Below the pieces are notes generated by a model. It was not told the origin of the DNA. It ran no database searches and worked only from the letters and a program-made list of their open reading frames with translations. From MH13 sp040219355 (GTDB lineage: Bacteria > Pseudomonadota > Alphaproteobacteria > Rhizobiales > MH13), in NCBI GenBank assembly GCA_040219355.1, contig JAVJSN010000015.1:558001-622000 (forward strand): 64,000 nt of DNA. The letters run 5' to 3'. Below, piece after piece: positions 8,267-18,413 of this stretch (position 1 is its first letter; every line of letters begins with the position of its first letter). The position numbers and the translations under genes are program-made.

Positions 8267-8470
8267 ATGGCAATTGTTGAAGTCATCCTTTTGGTCCTCG
8301 GCGGCGCTCTTGTCGCCGAGGGCCTTTTTTATGCGCTGTTTCCTGATCAAGCCCGCCGCATGGTGGAAATGGTGGGGCAGATGACGCCCGAAATGCTGCG
8401 TGTGGGCGGTGTTGGCGCGCTGGCGCTGGGCGTTATGCTGTTTTGGTTGGCACGCACGTTTGGCGCGTAA
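8267..8470 (+). CDS. DUF2065 family small membrane protein
   Basis: 67 residues with two hydrophobic segments (about 3-23 and 45-63) joined by a short polar loop, PDQARRMVEMVGQMTPEMLR. This matches the DUF2065 (YjeT-like) family, often encoded just after hflC. No biochemical role is known; position suggests a link to HflKC or FtsH. It lies 18 bases after hflC in the same operon. Confidence 0.85.
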   Translation: MAIVEVILLVLGGALVAEGLFYALFPDQARRMVEMVGQMTPEMLRVGGVGALALGVMLFWLARTFGA

Positions 8471-8563
8471 CACGCCTTGATCTCATCACCGTTGGGCGAC
8501 AGGTTGGTGGGGTTCGTTCCTGCCAGAATCTTCTGGTTGTTCTTATGGTCAAGGTGTTGTTTC

Positions 8564-10078
<1,515 letters not shown>

Positions 10079-10095
10079 TCTCTTAGCGCCTCGAT

Positions 10096-11004
10096 CTACG
10101 TCCTAAAATCGCTGTCGGCGTAGCCTTGCAAGTACAGCGCGCCGGTTAAGTCCGCGGCGCTGAGGGCGGCGTCGGCACGTTCGACCACCGCCGGTTTGGC
10201 GCGGAACGCGACGCCAAGGCCTGCGGCTTCGATCATGCCCAAATCATTGGCGCCATCACCGATCGCCAACGTCTGGTGCAGGTCAATGCCAAGTTGCCTC
10301 GCATAATTTTCCAGATGGGTCTTTTTTGCTTCGCGGCCCTGGATTGGCTCTGACACAGTGCCGGTGAGCAAACCGTCTTCGACCAGAAGTTGGTTGGCGT
10401 AATTGGCAGAAAAACCAAGCATTTCAGATACTTTGGCAGTGAAGTGGGTGAATCCGCCTGATACCAGAACACAGGTTGTGCCGTGGGCGTTCATGGTGGC
10501 CAGAAGCTCCGCGCCGCCGGGTGTAAACGTGATGCGTTCAGCAAAAACCGTGTCGATGATGCTTTCAGAGAGCCCTTTGAGCATGGAGACGCGTTCTCGA
10601 AGCGCCGGTTCGAAATCGATCTCGCCGCGCATCGCCCGCTCTGTGATGTCGGCGATATGGGCTTTGATGCCCAGCTGATCGGCCAGTTCATCAATGCACT
10701 CCTGCTCGATCATGGTGGAGTCCATGTCCGCCAGAAACAGTTTCTTGCGCCGCCCTTCTGCTGGCAGAACGGCAACATCAATTGGCAGGGGGTCGAGCGC
10801 GTGGCGAACGCTTTCTTTCAGCGATTTCAGAGCGTTGGTGTCGTTCGCAGTGAAGGCCAGATCGTAGGCTGCATGGTCGGAAAGTTCGGTGACCGTCACC
10901 TCGGTGCTCAGCGTACTCCTGATCACTTGGGCAGCCTTGTCGCGCACGGCTGGCGTGAGGATGCGGGTGGTGCGGTCGGCGATCAACGTGCATAGGTGCG
11001 TCAT
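10096..11004 (-). CDS. serB: Phosphoserine phosphatase
   Basis: 302 residues. Performs the last step of serine synthesis, dephosphorylating L-phosphoserine. The N-terminal 80 residues are an ACT-like region. The HAD domain has the nucleophile and acid Asp93/Asp95 in LFLADMDSTMIEQECIDELAD, the Ser of VLVSGGF, and the Lys and GDGANDLGMIEAAGLGVAF motif. It is divergent from miaA and the two start codons overlap by two bases, so promoters must lie within each other's coding regions. Confidence 0.95.
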   Translation of the reverse strand: MTHLCTLIADRTTRILTPAVRDKAAQVIRSTLSTEVTVTELSDHAAYDLAFTANDTNALKSLKESVRHALDPLPIDVAVLPAEGRRKKLFLADMDSTMIEQECIDELADQLGIKAHIADITERAMRGEIDFEPALRERVSMLKGLSESIIDTVFAERITFTPGGAELLATMNAHGTTCVLVSGGFTHFTAKVSEMLGFSANYANQLLVEDGLLTGTVSEPIQGREAKKTHLENYARQLGIDLHQTLAIGDGANDLGMIEAAGLGVAFRAKPAVVERADAALSAADLTGALYLQGYADSDFRT

Positions 11005-12040
11005 GCAAAGAGCTCAAAAATCTGGGGGAATGGGGCAGGTGCTGCTTATCGCAGGACCAACGGCCAGCGGCAAGTCCGCGCTGGCGATGCGGCTTGCTGA
11101 GCGGTTGGGCAACGCGGTGATTATCAACACCGATTCCATGCAGATCTATCGTGATTTGCGCATCGTGACAGCCCGCCCGAGCGTTCAGGAGGAGGCGCGA
11201 TTTGATCACTTTCTCTATGGGACGCAAGATGGTGGGCACGTGTTCAGCTTAGCGCTTTGGCGCGATACGGTGGCAGACCGTCTGCAAAACATGGCGGACG
11301 GTCCGCAAAAAGAAGCGGACTTTATGCAGACTAAGGCGGACGATGAGCGGACTAAGGCGGACGGTCCGCCTCAAAAAGCGGACCAATCGCTCATCTTCGT
11401 GGGTGGAACAGGGCTTTATTTTCGTGCGCTGACGGAAGGCATTTCCCCCATACCTGATATTCCCGATCATGTGCGCCGCACGGTTCGCGACCGGATGATC
11501 GAGGAGGGGGCGCCGGCCCTTCACGCTGAGTTGGACGAGGCGATGGCGGACCAGCTTTCTCCAACCGACAGTCAAAGAGTAGCGCGGGCGCTGGAGGTGT
11601 TGCTGGCAACCGGTAAATCGCTGGCCGATTGGCAGGCCCTGCCGCCAGAAGGCGCTTTGCTGGAGTTGGCCGATACCCGCCACGTTGTTTTGGCACCGCC
11701 GCGCGATTGGCTTGAAGCGCGCATACGTCAGCGTGCCGAGACCATGCTATGCGAGGAGGCGTTGGAGGAAGTGCGTGCCTTGTGTGCCCGCGACCTTTCC
11801 ACCGAGCTTCCGGTGATGCGCGCCATTGGTGTTTCACTGATCAGTGCCTATCTGGACGGAGACATGTCGCGCGATGCGGCGCTGGATGCTCTGACCATCG
11901 AAACCCGCCGCTATGCCAAGCGGCAATCGACTTGGTTTCGCGGTCAGATGGGCGATTGGCCAAGGCTTGATCCGTCGGTTCAGTCGGTGGAAGCGATGGC
12001 CGACCAGATTTTGAATGAGGGTGATGGATGCGCTTTTTGA
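11003..12040 (+). CDS. miaA: tRNA dimethylallyltransferase with repeat-derived insert
   Basis: 345 residues from 11003. Adds a dimethylallyl group to A37 of tRNAs that read UNN codons. P-loop GPTASGKSALA, the DSMQIYRDL motif, VGGTGLYFRALTEG, and the C-terminal YAKRQSTWFR are all present. Between the helix ending ADRLQNM and the strand SLIFVGGTG lies a roughly 30-residue Lys/Asp/Ala-rich insert not usual in the family, coded by GCGGAC-type repeats. An internal ATG at 11030 is an alternative start; 11003 has AGGTG at a better distance. It is divergent from serB and overlaps the next gene by 13 bases. Confidence 0.93.
   Translation: MQRAQKSGGMGQVLLIAGPTASGKSALAMRLAERLGNAVIINTDSMQIYRDLRIVTARPSVQEEARFDHFLYGTQDGGHVFSLALWRDTVADRLQNMADGPQKEADFMQTKADDERTKADGPPQKADQSLIFVGGTGLYFRALTEGISPIPDIPDHVRRTVRDRMIEEGAPALHAELDEAMADQLSPTDSQRVARALEVLLATGKSLADWQALPPEGALLELADTRHVVLAPPRDWLEARIRQRAETMLCEEALEEVRALCARDLSTELPVMRAIGVSLISAYLDGDMSRDAALDALTIETRRYAKRQSTWFRGQMGDWPRLDPSVQSVEAMADQILNEGDGCAF
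11274..11385 (+). repeat. GCGGAC-based repeat cluster inside miaA
   Basis: Six GCGGAC copies between about 11293 and 11383, two followed by GTCCGC to form GCGGACGGTCCGC palindromes. A diverged copy, GCAGACCGTCTGCAAAA, lies at 11274-11290. The repeats stay in frame and encode the Ala/Asp/Lys-rich insert, with phrases such as QKEAD, TKAD and QKAD. Confidence 0.7.
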
Positions 12041-12408
12041 TTGTTGTGCTGGCGGTGTTGATGCCTGCAACCGTGCCGAGCCAGGTATTTGCACAGGGCA
12101 GGGTGCTCACCGAATACACCACCCGCATCAGCGCACAGGATAAGGTGAATTCACGTGGTGATCGGCTTGAGACGGCTGCGGCCATATTGCGCCAGGACCG
12201 GGCAAACTTTCATCTTTTCGATCAGCCGGATGCCGAAGATGAGGGCGATGATGTGTTTCATGATCGTCATGAACGTGGCCGGTTCGAACGGTTGATGTCG
12301 CGCGGGGTTGTGCGCCCAGATACCGCCCGTGCGATCATCAATGGCACGCCGTTGGTGCGGGTGACCGTCTATGCCACGCGCATGGATGTCGAAATTCTAG
12401 AGCCCTAG
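12028..12408 (+). CDS. Small exported protein of unknown function
   Basis: 126 residues with a clear signal peptide (MRFLIVVLAVLMPATVPSQVFAQG, cleavage near 23). The mature part is charged, with an acidic patch (DAEDEGDD) and a His/Arg-rich run before RFERLMSRG. I do not recognise the family. It starts inside the last 13 bases of miaA after GAGGGTGATGG, so it is probably translationally coupled. It ends 10 bases before the convergent MFS gene. Confidence 0.75.
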   Translation: MRFLIVVLAVLMPATVPSQVFAQGRVLTEYTTRISAQDKVNSRGDRLETAAAILRQDRANFHLFDQPDAEDEGDDVFHDRHERGRFERLMSRGVVRPDTARAIINGTPLVRVTVYATRMDVEILEP

Positions 12409-12418
12409 GGCCTGCGCC

Positions 12419-13597
12419 CTAGCGCTGCTTCACCGTGCGGGCGGCCAACAGGCAATAGAGCGGCAGCACCGCCACGCAGGTGAAAATGACGGCGTAGTCC
12501 ACGATCTCGGCGGCAAAGCCAATGAGCGGTGGCGCCACCAAAATTCCCGCATAACCGCAGAAGGTGGCGACTGAAATGCCGATGCCGCGCGGAATGCCGG
12601 GCACCCGATCAGCGGCGGCAAAAGCGATGGGCACAACGTTGGCAAGGCCAAGACCGGCAATAGCGAAGCCAAGGATCGTGCCTGTGAGGTTTGGCGCAAG
12701 ACCTGCCAGCAAAAAACCAACCAGCGACAGAGTGGCAGAGATCTGCATGGTGCGCAGATCACCCAGACGGTTGCGCACCGGGTCGCCAACAAAGCGCACC
12801 AGCGCCATGGTTGCTGCAAAGGCGGCAAAGGCGTAACCGGCCATCCATTCAGGCACATCTCGGTCTTCGCGCAGGAACAGCGCCGCCCAATCGAGCACGG
12901 TTCCCTCGGCGGTGAAACCGGCAAAGGCGATGATTGCGACCAGATAGATGGTGAGCGTGCGGGGCAAAGCGAGCTTCGGCTTTTCGATGCCTTCGCCGCG
13001 CTCAACCACATCGCGCATCAGCCTGGACATGGCAATCACGGTGCCGATGAGGATCAGGGTTGCGACGCTCAAGGCCTGCGTTCCCAAACCAAAGAACCCG
13101 AGCAGCGTCCCGCCTACACCCGACCCGATGAGCGCGCCCAGCGACCAAAACCCGTGGCAGGACGACATGATGGCCTTGCTGTGTTGCTCTTCGATGCGGG
13201 CGGCATTGGCATTCATCGCCACGTCCATCGAGCCGAGACCGCCGCCAAACAACAGAAGCGCGGTGCCAGCAAGCCACAGGTTTGGCGCGAACAAGACCAG
13301 CGGCAAAACCGGCACGCAGAGCCACGCCGCGATGATCAAGATGCCGGTAGAACCGCGCCGCGCGATGATCCCACCGGTAATCGGCATGGTGAGCAGCGAC
13401 CCGATGCCGATGAGCAAAATCATCAGGCCCAGCTCGCTTTCGGCCAGCGCGTGCTTGTCCTTGAACACCGGGATCGCCGGTGCCCAACCGCCGACCATCA
13501 GTCCGTTCATCAAAAACATGATCGAGACGGCCACCCGATGGCGGAGGAAAGAGGCGGGTGCGAGTGTGCTGCTGTCTGCTGCTGGGGCGGTGGTCAT
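12419..13597 (-). CDS. MFS transporter
   Basis: 392 residues, 12 predicted membrane segments, with the MFS loop-2 region ITGGIIARRGSTG and a second-half equivalent GDPVRNRLGDLR. The style (AIPVFKDKHALAESELGLMILLIGIGSL) resembles the YbjJ-like MFS group. The substrate is unknown. It is transcribed alone, convergent with the small exported gene and divergent from the VWA gene 347 bases away. Confidence 0.88.
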   Translation of the reverse strand: MTTAPAADSSTLAPASFLRHRVAVSIMFLMNGLMVGGWAPAIPVFKDKHALAESELGLMILLIGIGSLLTMPITGGIIARRGSTGILIIAAWLCVPVLPLVLFAPNLWLAGTALLLFGGGLGSMDVAMNANAARIEEQHSKAIMSSCHGFWSLGALIGSGVGGTLLGFFGLGTQALSVATLILIGTVIAMSRLMRDVVERGEGIEKPKLALPRTLTIYLVAIIAFAGFTAEGTVLDWAALFLREDRDVPEWMAGYAFAAFAATMALVRFVGDPVRNRLGDLRTMQISATLSLVGFLLAGLAPNLTGTILGFAIAGLGLANVVPIAFAAADRVPGIPRGIGISVATFCGYAGILVAPPLIGFAAEIVDYAVIFTCVAVLPLYCLLAARTVKQR

Positions 13598-13944
13598 AAA
13601 AGCGCTTCCGGAAATTCCTGGTTCCCTCTGCGCTAGTCAGTTTTTGGTTGGGTGGATAGCCCCAAATTGAAGGTAATCGCGTGACCATAGGATTGGTAGC
13701 GTGGCACCGATACCGACCAAGCATTTCCCAATGCGAGAGAGGCCAGATGGCGGTTATGAGCCCTCTTAAGACCTTGGGGCAGATGAGCGTCTTAATCACT
13801 TCTGGCCCTTAACCGACCTTGATGTTGTCGCGCCCTGCCACGTTACAAACTCCCAAAATAGACCTTGCTTGTCTGCCAGATAGACGCCTTGACTTTTCTT
13901 CCCTTTGGCCTTGCGGTGTGTCTGGATAATCAAGGGAAAACACA
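13598..13944. other. 347-base intergenic region
   Basis: Lies between the divergent MFS and VWA genes. It holds AAGGGAA at 13932-13938, the ribosome site of the VWA gene. I see no RNA gene, terminator or clear palindrome. A TTGACT at 13889 and GATAAT at 13925 are 30 bases apart, too far to be a promoter pair. Confidence 0.4.
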
Positions 13945-16900
13945 ATGGCAGAGCATGCAAAGACACGGGAGCCATGGCACAAACAATTCATGGTGCGCAT
14001 CGCAATCATCATTGCACTACTGCTTCTCTTGCTCGCCACCTGCATGGTTCAGGAAAATGAGCCAGAGAATGCTCTGCTTCAGCACCTCATTGATGCGCGC
14101 GACTCCTTTGCCATTCCTGGCGAAACTGTCAGCCAAGCGGCTGCCCGGCTTGAAACCGTGGAGGCGATCACCGCCTTCATGCACGAGCAAATGGCCCCCG
14201 CTACCTACCCTGAACGTCTCTATACCCCGCAAGATGCGCTTAGCTTGCGTATGGCCAGCGATACGGATGCCGCCGTGCTTCTGTATGCTCTGTTGAGCGA
14301 GGCCGGTCATGAGGCAACCCTTGGCCTATCAAGCACGCTTGATACTGACCCCACCGGTTGGGTCACCGGCCAGCCGCTAACCGATGCCTACCAGGCTTTG
14401 GGCGACTATGTGGAGGCGGACCTTGAGGACAGCGCCAGCGCCACAGCACAATTGACCAGTGCCATCACAACCATTCAAACGGCCATGGAGGCGGGGATCA
14501 CCGTTGCCCAGTCTCATTCATCGGCTGGAGGCTTGGATCTCACCATAGCGCCCAGACCGCGTGCAGGTGGTCCGCGCCCGGTGGTGATGCTGGAGGATGG
14601 CCGCATCTTCCGCTCCAACGGGACAGACATCACGGATACCCCTGATGCCAGCACCATCACGCCGTGGGATCCAGAGGCGGTCAATCTGCTGGCGATGGAG
14701 TTGTGGATGCGCACCGCAGATGGGCGTACCGAAACTCTGGCACAATGGAGCAGCAGTGCTGCCAACAACACGCAAATTTCCTTTCAGCCCTTGACCGGCG
14801 CCGCCACGTTCTGGGCCGGAACCTTCGACCGAGATACTGAGAGCCCGGCGCTTTGGGTTCCGATCATCCAGTCAGGAACAGAAGCCGTCGAAGGTGTACC
14901 GTTTGACATTGGTAATGGCGCTGTTGCCGACCTCTCCCGGTCAGCCTACGCCCAAAGCGAACCTGTGGACGTTGGACCAGCACCAACTGTTGAAGTGTGG
15001 GAGATAGCCTCAGCCTCTGTCCACGATACAGGACGTGTGTCGGTGCGTCTTGCGCATGACGCGCCCGCCGGCGCTTTGTTCAGCGCGGCCCATCTACGTG
15101 TCGACCAAAATGGTGAGCAAGTGCCCTTCCGCATCGAGGCACAGTCTGCCGCTGGTCGCCCACTGGTCATTTTGCTAGACCGTTCCGGCTCGATGAATGA
15201 TCCAGGGCGTTTTACACGCGCGCGCCAAGCCGTTGAAGCGCTGCTTGCCAACCTGCCCACCGGTACCGAAGTTGGGGTGATCTCGTTTGGCAATGAGTCG
15301 CGCATTGAAATGCCGTTGCAACGCGTAGAAGACCAAACTGCGTTGGTGGAAGCCTTCGCGGAACGGGAGATCGTGCCTTATGGTGGCAATGTGACCAGCC
15401 AGGCCATTGCGGATGCGCAAGACTTGGTAGGGCCACGGGCGGCCGACTTTGTGCTTTTCAACGATGCAGATGCCGATGGAACTGCGCCCATTCCTGGCCT
15501 GCTGGCTGAGCACGGCTCGGCCCTTCATTCAATCGCACTTACCAACGACGCCATCGCCTATAACGCCGTTTCCACTACCAGTCGGACATTGGCGCAGCTT
15601 GGATCGATTACCAGGATCATTGATGAGTTAGGTGATGAGCTTTATGGCGGCCTGCGCCTATCGTTCGCACCGCCCGCTGCGGCAGCCCCACAGGACACGA
15701 TCAACTTCACCATTTCCCTGACCGACGACAGCATGTTTGCTGACGGGCAATATGTGATGCTCGAGGTTCCCGAATTGGGTTTGGAGGCTATCGGCATCAC
15801 CGCCTCGCTTGGTGAAAGTGGCTCTATTTCTACGGAGATTGCTCGTCTTGGCGAGCGTAACCCGCTGGAATTGATGATGGGGCAGCACCGCTTTATTGTC
15901 GGAACCGGTACACCGCGCGAGCAACATCTGGCGCGCCGCATGTTGGATGGCTGGATAGCTACTGTTTCTAGCCTTGAAGTGGCAGAAGGACGCGGCGCGG
16001 CCATGCCTGACGCCGACGGAACCATGGATTTTGATAGTTTGGCCATCGCTGGACAGGTGCGGCAGCTAACAGAATTTGCAGGGCGAGAAGGCCTCAACCA
16101 CCTCCGCGGCCCCCTGATGCTGGTGCACTCCGTCCAGCCAGATTTCAGCGACCCAACCGAGCTTGCCAGCACCTCTGTGCTCAACGTGCTGTCATCTGAG
16201 AACTCTTACAGCGACCGGAACCCCTATGTGGTGGGCGGCCTGTGGCTTAGCGAGCAAGCGCGCGGAGAGGACCTCTGGCGTGCCTACGCTGCATTGGCCG
16301 GGGCTGAGGCAGCCACTCTGGGCGGCTTATCGGTCCCGCAACGGATGGTGGAAGCCGGTGGCACCCGCTACAGCTGGGGCTGGTATTACTCTGATGATCC
16401 TGCCGCCCGCGCTCGGGTGGTAAGCCAATGGGGCCAGAGTGCCTACCCGCTGTTTTTCACCGGTCCAACCAATGCCAAAGGTGCCATCGCTGCGCGGATC
16501 GCGGGCGAATACAAGGACATCCTCTCCAACCTGGAAGTTGCCGGTCATGTCGCCTCTGGCCTTGGCACTGTCTACGGGTTGCCCGGTGCGCCGCTTGGCG
16601 GTTTGGTAGGGTTCATGACTGAGAATGTGCGCCAATATTGCCATGCTGCGGTCCATCTGGGTTTCGTCAACGAGGTTATCTCCGGTGTACCCACTGAAAC
16701 CGATGATTGGGGTGCCTATGCCCGTCGCGAATGCGGCATCACCGATGATAACAGCGATATTGCCGGGCGATATCTGCGCGAGTTTGGTTCAGGCTTTGCT
16801 GCTGGACAGGCTGCCGATTGGTACACATTGCCAGTGGGTAACTATGTGGCGGCTACATATGGCTTCCCCGCGCCGCGCAACGGTTTTGAAGGCGCAACGC

Positions 16901-17010
16901 AACGGCTTGTGGATGGGTTCTTCATCAACTCCCCTATCTCGGTCACCTTCTCTGGCATCATCGGTGGGGTACGTAGCAAGATTGGCCAACTATATGGGTC
17001 GGCTCCCTAG
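13945..17010 (+). CDS. Large envelope protein with transglutaminase-like remnant and von Willebrand A domain
   Basis: 1021 residues. A hydrophobic anchor at about 17-33 is followed by Cys33. Residues about 55-140 read like a transglutaminase-type fold (LETVEAITAFMHEQM and SDTDAAVLLYALLSEAGHEATLG), but the place where the catalytic Cys would sit is SDTDAAV, so activity is doubtful. A von Willebrand A domain spans about 405-560, with the metal-site motif DRSGSM starting at Asp412 and later FNDADADG. The last 400 residues match no domain I know and contain a Gly-rich hydrophobic stretch near 870-890. The role is unknown; VWA domains usually bind proteins through Mg2+. It stands alone, with no adjacent MoxR ATPase. 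Confidence 0.8.
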   Translation: MAEHAKTREPWHKQFMVRIAIIIALLLLLLATCMVQENEPENALLQHLIDARDSFAIPGETVSQAAARLETVEAITAFMHEQMAPATYPERLYTPQDALSLRMASDTDAAVLLYALLSEAGHEATLGLSSTLDTDPTGWVTGQPLTDAYQALGDYVEADLEDSASATAQLTSAITTIQTAMEAGITVAQSHSSAGGLDLTIAPRPRAGGPRPVVMLEDGRIFRSNGTDITDTPDASTITPWDPEAVNLLAMELWMRTADGRTETLAQWSSSAANNTQISFQPLTGAATFWAGTFDRDTESPALWVPIIQSGTEAVEGVPFDIGNGAVADLSRSAYAQSEPVDVGPAPTVEVWEIASASVHDTGRVSVRLAHDAPAGALFSAAHLRVDQNGEQVPFRIEAQSAAGRPLVILLDRSGSMNDPGRFTRARQAVEALLANLPTGTEVGVISFGNESRIEMPLQRVEDQTALVEAFAEREIVPYGGNVTSQAIADAQDLVGPRAADFVLFNDADADGTAPIPGLLAEHGSALHSIALTNDAIAYNAVSTTSRTLAQLGSITRIIDELGDELYGGLRLSFAPPAAAAPQDTINFTISLTDDSMFADGQYVMLEVPELGLEAIGITASLGESGSISTEIARLGERNPLELMMGQHRFIVGTGTPREQHLARRMLDGWIATVSSLEVAEGRGAAMPDADGTMDFDSLAIAGQVRQLTEFAGREGLNHLRGPLMLVHSVQPDFSDPTELASTSVLNVLSSENSYSDRNPYVVGGLWLSEQARGEDLWRAYAALAGAEAATLGGLSVPQRMVEAGGTRYSWGWYYSDDPAARARVVSQWGQSAYPLFFTGPTNAKGAIAARIAGEYKDILSNLEVAGHVASGLGTVYGLPGAPLGGLVGFMTENVRQYCHAAVHLGFVNEVISGVPTETDDWGAYARRECGITDDNSDIAGRYLREFGSGFAAGQAADWYTLPVGNYVAATYGFPAPRNGFEGATQRLVDGFFINSPISVTFSGIIGGVRSKIGQLYGSAP

Positions 17011-17241
17011 CGGCCTTGTCAGCTTCGTTAATCAAAGAGCTTAAGGAGTTTGCCCGCTTTACCTCAACTGTGTTGCGGACGTTACGTCTGCAGAGAGTGT
17101 TAGCTCTCCGCCCGTTTGGAACTTAGCAGGAGATCGTGTCTTGGTCGCTTTGTCAGCTTGGCCGACGGCCGTTCTGAGCCCTTAGCCAGGTAAACTTATT
17201 GAGCTTCAGGTGGCGGTGTGCGTCGCCTATTGGTTTCAGCC

Positions 17242-17619
17242 TTAGGCTTCTCCCGTTAAATCTTCGGCGAGCATGAGCGCATTGCCGTCGGGATCATAAA
17301 AGGTTGCCGTCTTGACCATACCTTCAACAACATCCGTTTCGCCATCGAACTTCACTTTCGCTTGTTCCAATTTCTGACGAGCAGAATCCAGATCGGCAAT
17401 TCCAAAAACAGGAACGCAATTGCCGGGGACAGGCTGAGTGTGTTCCCCAAGTCCTATGGTGACCCCCTCAGTTTTCGTTTGCAGTTCAGACCACCCTGCT
17501 TCGTCTGCATGATAGATCGCCTCAAACCCGAGCATGGATCGGTACCATTCTGCACTCGCATGGCGGTCTTTGACGGACAGTGCGATCGTGATGGTTTTTT
17601 CTAATGAAATGAGTGGCAT
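17242..17619 (-). CDS. VOC (glyoxalase/bleomycin-resistance) family protein
   Basis: 125 residues of one complete VOC unit: ITIALSVKDRHASAEWYRSMLGFEA at the start and TATFYDPDGNALMLAEDL at the end, the usual place of a metal-binding Glu. Such proteins are metal-dependent lyases, dioxygenases or binding proteins; the substrate is not predictable. AGGGAA precedes the ATG. It is divergent from the winged-helix gene with only 39 bases between, suggesting control by that regulator. Confidence 0.85.
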   Translation of the reverse strand: MPLISLEKTITIALSVKDRHASAEWYRSMLGFEAIYHADEAGWSELQTKTEGVTIGLGEHTQPVPGNCVPVFGIADLDSARQKLEQAKVKFDGETDVVEGMVKTATFYDPDGNALMLAEDLTGEA

Positions 17620-17641
17620 GGTCTTCCCTTAGGATTTTAAA

Positions 17642-17656
17642 TATACTAACTATACT
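17642..17656 (+). promoter_or_regulatory. TATACT direct repeat in the VOC/regulator gap
   Basis: TATACT-AAC-TATACT occupies 17642-17656 in the AT-rich 39-base gap between divergent genes. The first copy could be a -10 box giving an almost leaderless transcript of the regulator, which has no visible ribosome site. The pair could also be an operator. Confidence 0.3.
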
Positions 17657-17658
17657 TT

Positions 17659-18207
17659 ATGGACATAAAAACATTTGTCAACATCACGTCAAGAGCTTGG
17701 GCATTGCCCATCTTATCGAACTTGCACGAAGGTGTGGCCGGTCGACAAGCGCCGCTTCTGACAGCAACAGGTGCCAGTAGAACGGCCTTTGCCCAAAGCA
17801 TGGACCATCTCATCGAAATTGGATTGTTGGAACGAAACCCTGGCCATGGTCATCCACTGAGACCTGAATTTCGTTTGACAGAGTTAGGCAAAACCGCGGC
17901 GGCGATTGCCAACAAAATTCATCGCGTTTCTAGGAATGAGGATCATCAACTGCTCCGACGATCATGGACTGTTCCCATTCTGACATCGCTGAGCACGCCC
18001 AACCATTTCAACGGCATCAAAAGAGATCTTGTGACGATTACAGATCGTGCATTGTCGCAATCACTCAGAACAATGGAGGATCGAAGTTGGGTTCGCCGCG
18101 ATGTCGATGACGCTGCTCGCCCCCCTAGATCAATCTACAGTGCAGTCAATTTGGGTGGCCAGATCAGTAAGATAACTGGATCAGAAATTCGCCTCGACCG
18201 GTACTGA
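17659..18207 (+). CDS. Transcriptional regulator with two HxlR-like winged helices
   Basis: 182 residues. The two halves look alike: SRAWALPILSNL...TAFAQSMDHLIEIGLLERN...FRLTELGKT in the first and RRSWTVPILTSL...RALSQSLRTMEDRSWVRRD...YSAVNLGGQ in the second. Both follow the HxlR plan of a winged helix with W--PIL near its start. HxlR proteins are normally single-domain dimers, so this looks like a covalent dimer. It has no Cys, so redox or electrophile sensing through thiols is unlikely. It is divergent from the VOC gene, its likely target. Confidence 0.75.
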   Translation: MDIKTFVNITSRAWALPILSNLHEGVAGRQAPLLTATGASRTAFAQSMDHLIEIGLLERNPGHGHPLRPEFRLTELGKTAAAIANKIHRVSRNEDHQLLRRSWTVPILTSLSTPNHFNGIKRDLVTITDRALSQSLRTMEDRSWVRRDVDDAARPPRSIYSAVNLGGQISKITGSEIRLDRY

Positions 18208-18341
18208 TTGACATCTGGCTTTTCAAATCCAACACCACGCGTGCTGCGACGCCTTATCCCGTCTAGATTCGGAAAAGCCTCTATTGTTCAACTTTAACAT
18301 TCAGTCGCTTCACCAGCGGAACTGCCGTCGTGCGACCGACT

Positions 18342-18383
18342 AAAAAGCCCCGGACGCTGACAGCGAGCCGGGGCTTCTTTTTT
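18342..18383 (-). terminator. Rho-independent terminator after ilvC
   Basis: Stem AAGCCCCGG (18345-18353) with CCGGGGCTT (18368-18376). On the minus strand it is followed by TTTTTA and lies 31 bases past the ilvC stop. On the plus strand it is followed by CTTTTTT, so it may also stop transcripts from the winged-helix gene. Confidence 0.8.
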
Positions 18384-18413
18384 GCACTTCGCTCCGGGCC
18401 TTCTGCCCGACCG

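Noticed and set aside
13889..13930. Sigma-70 promoter TTGACT/GATAAT for the VWA gene
   Set aside because: The spacer is 30 bases, far from the 16-18 needed.
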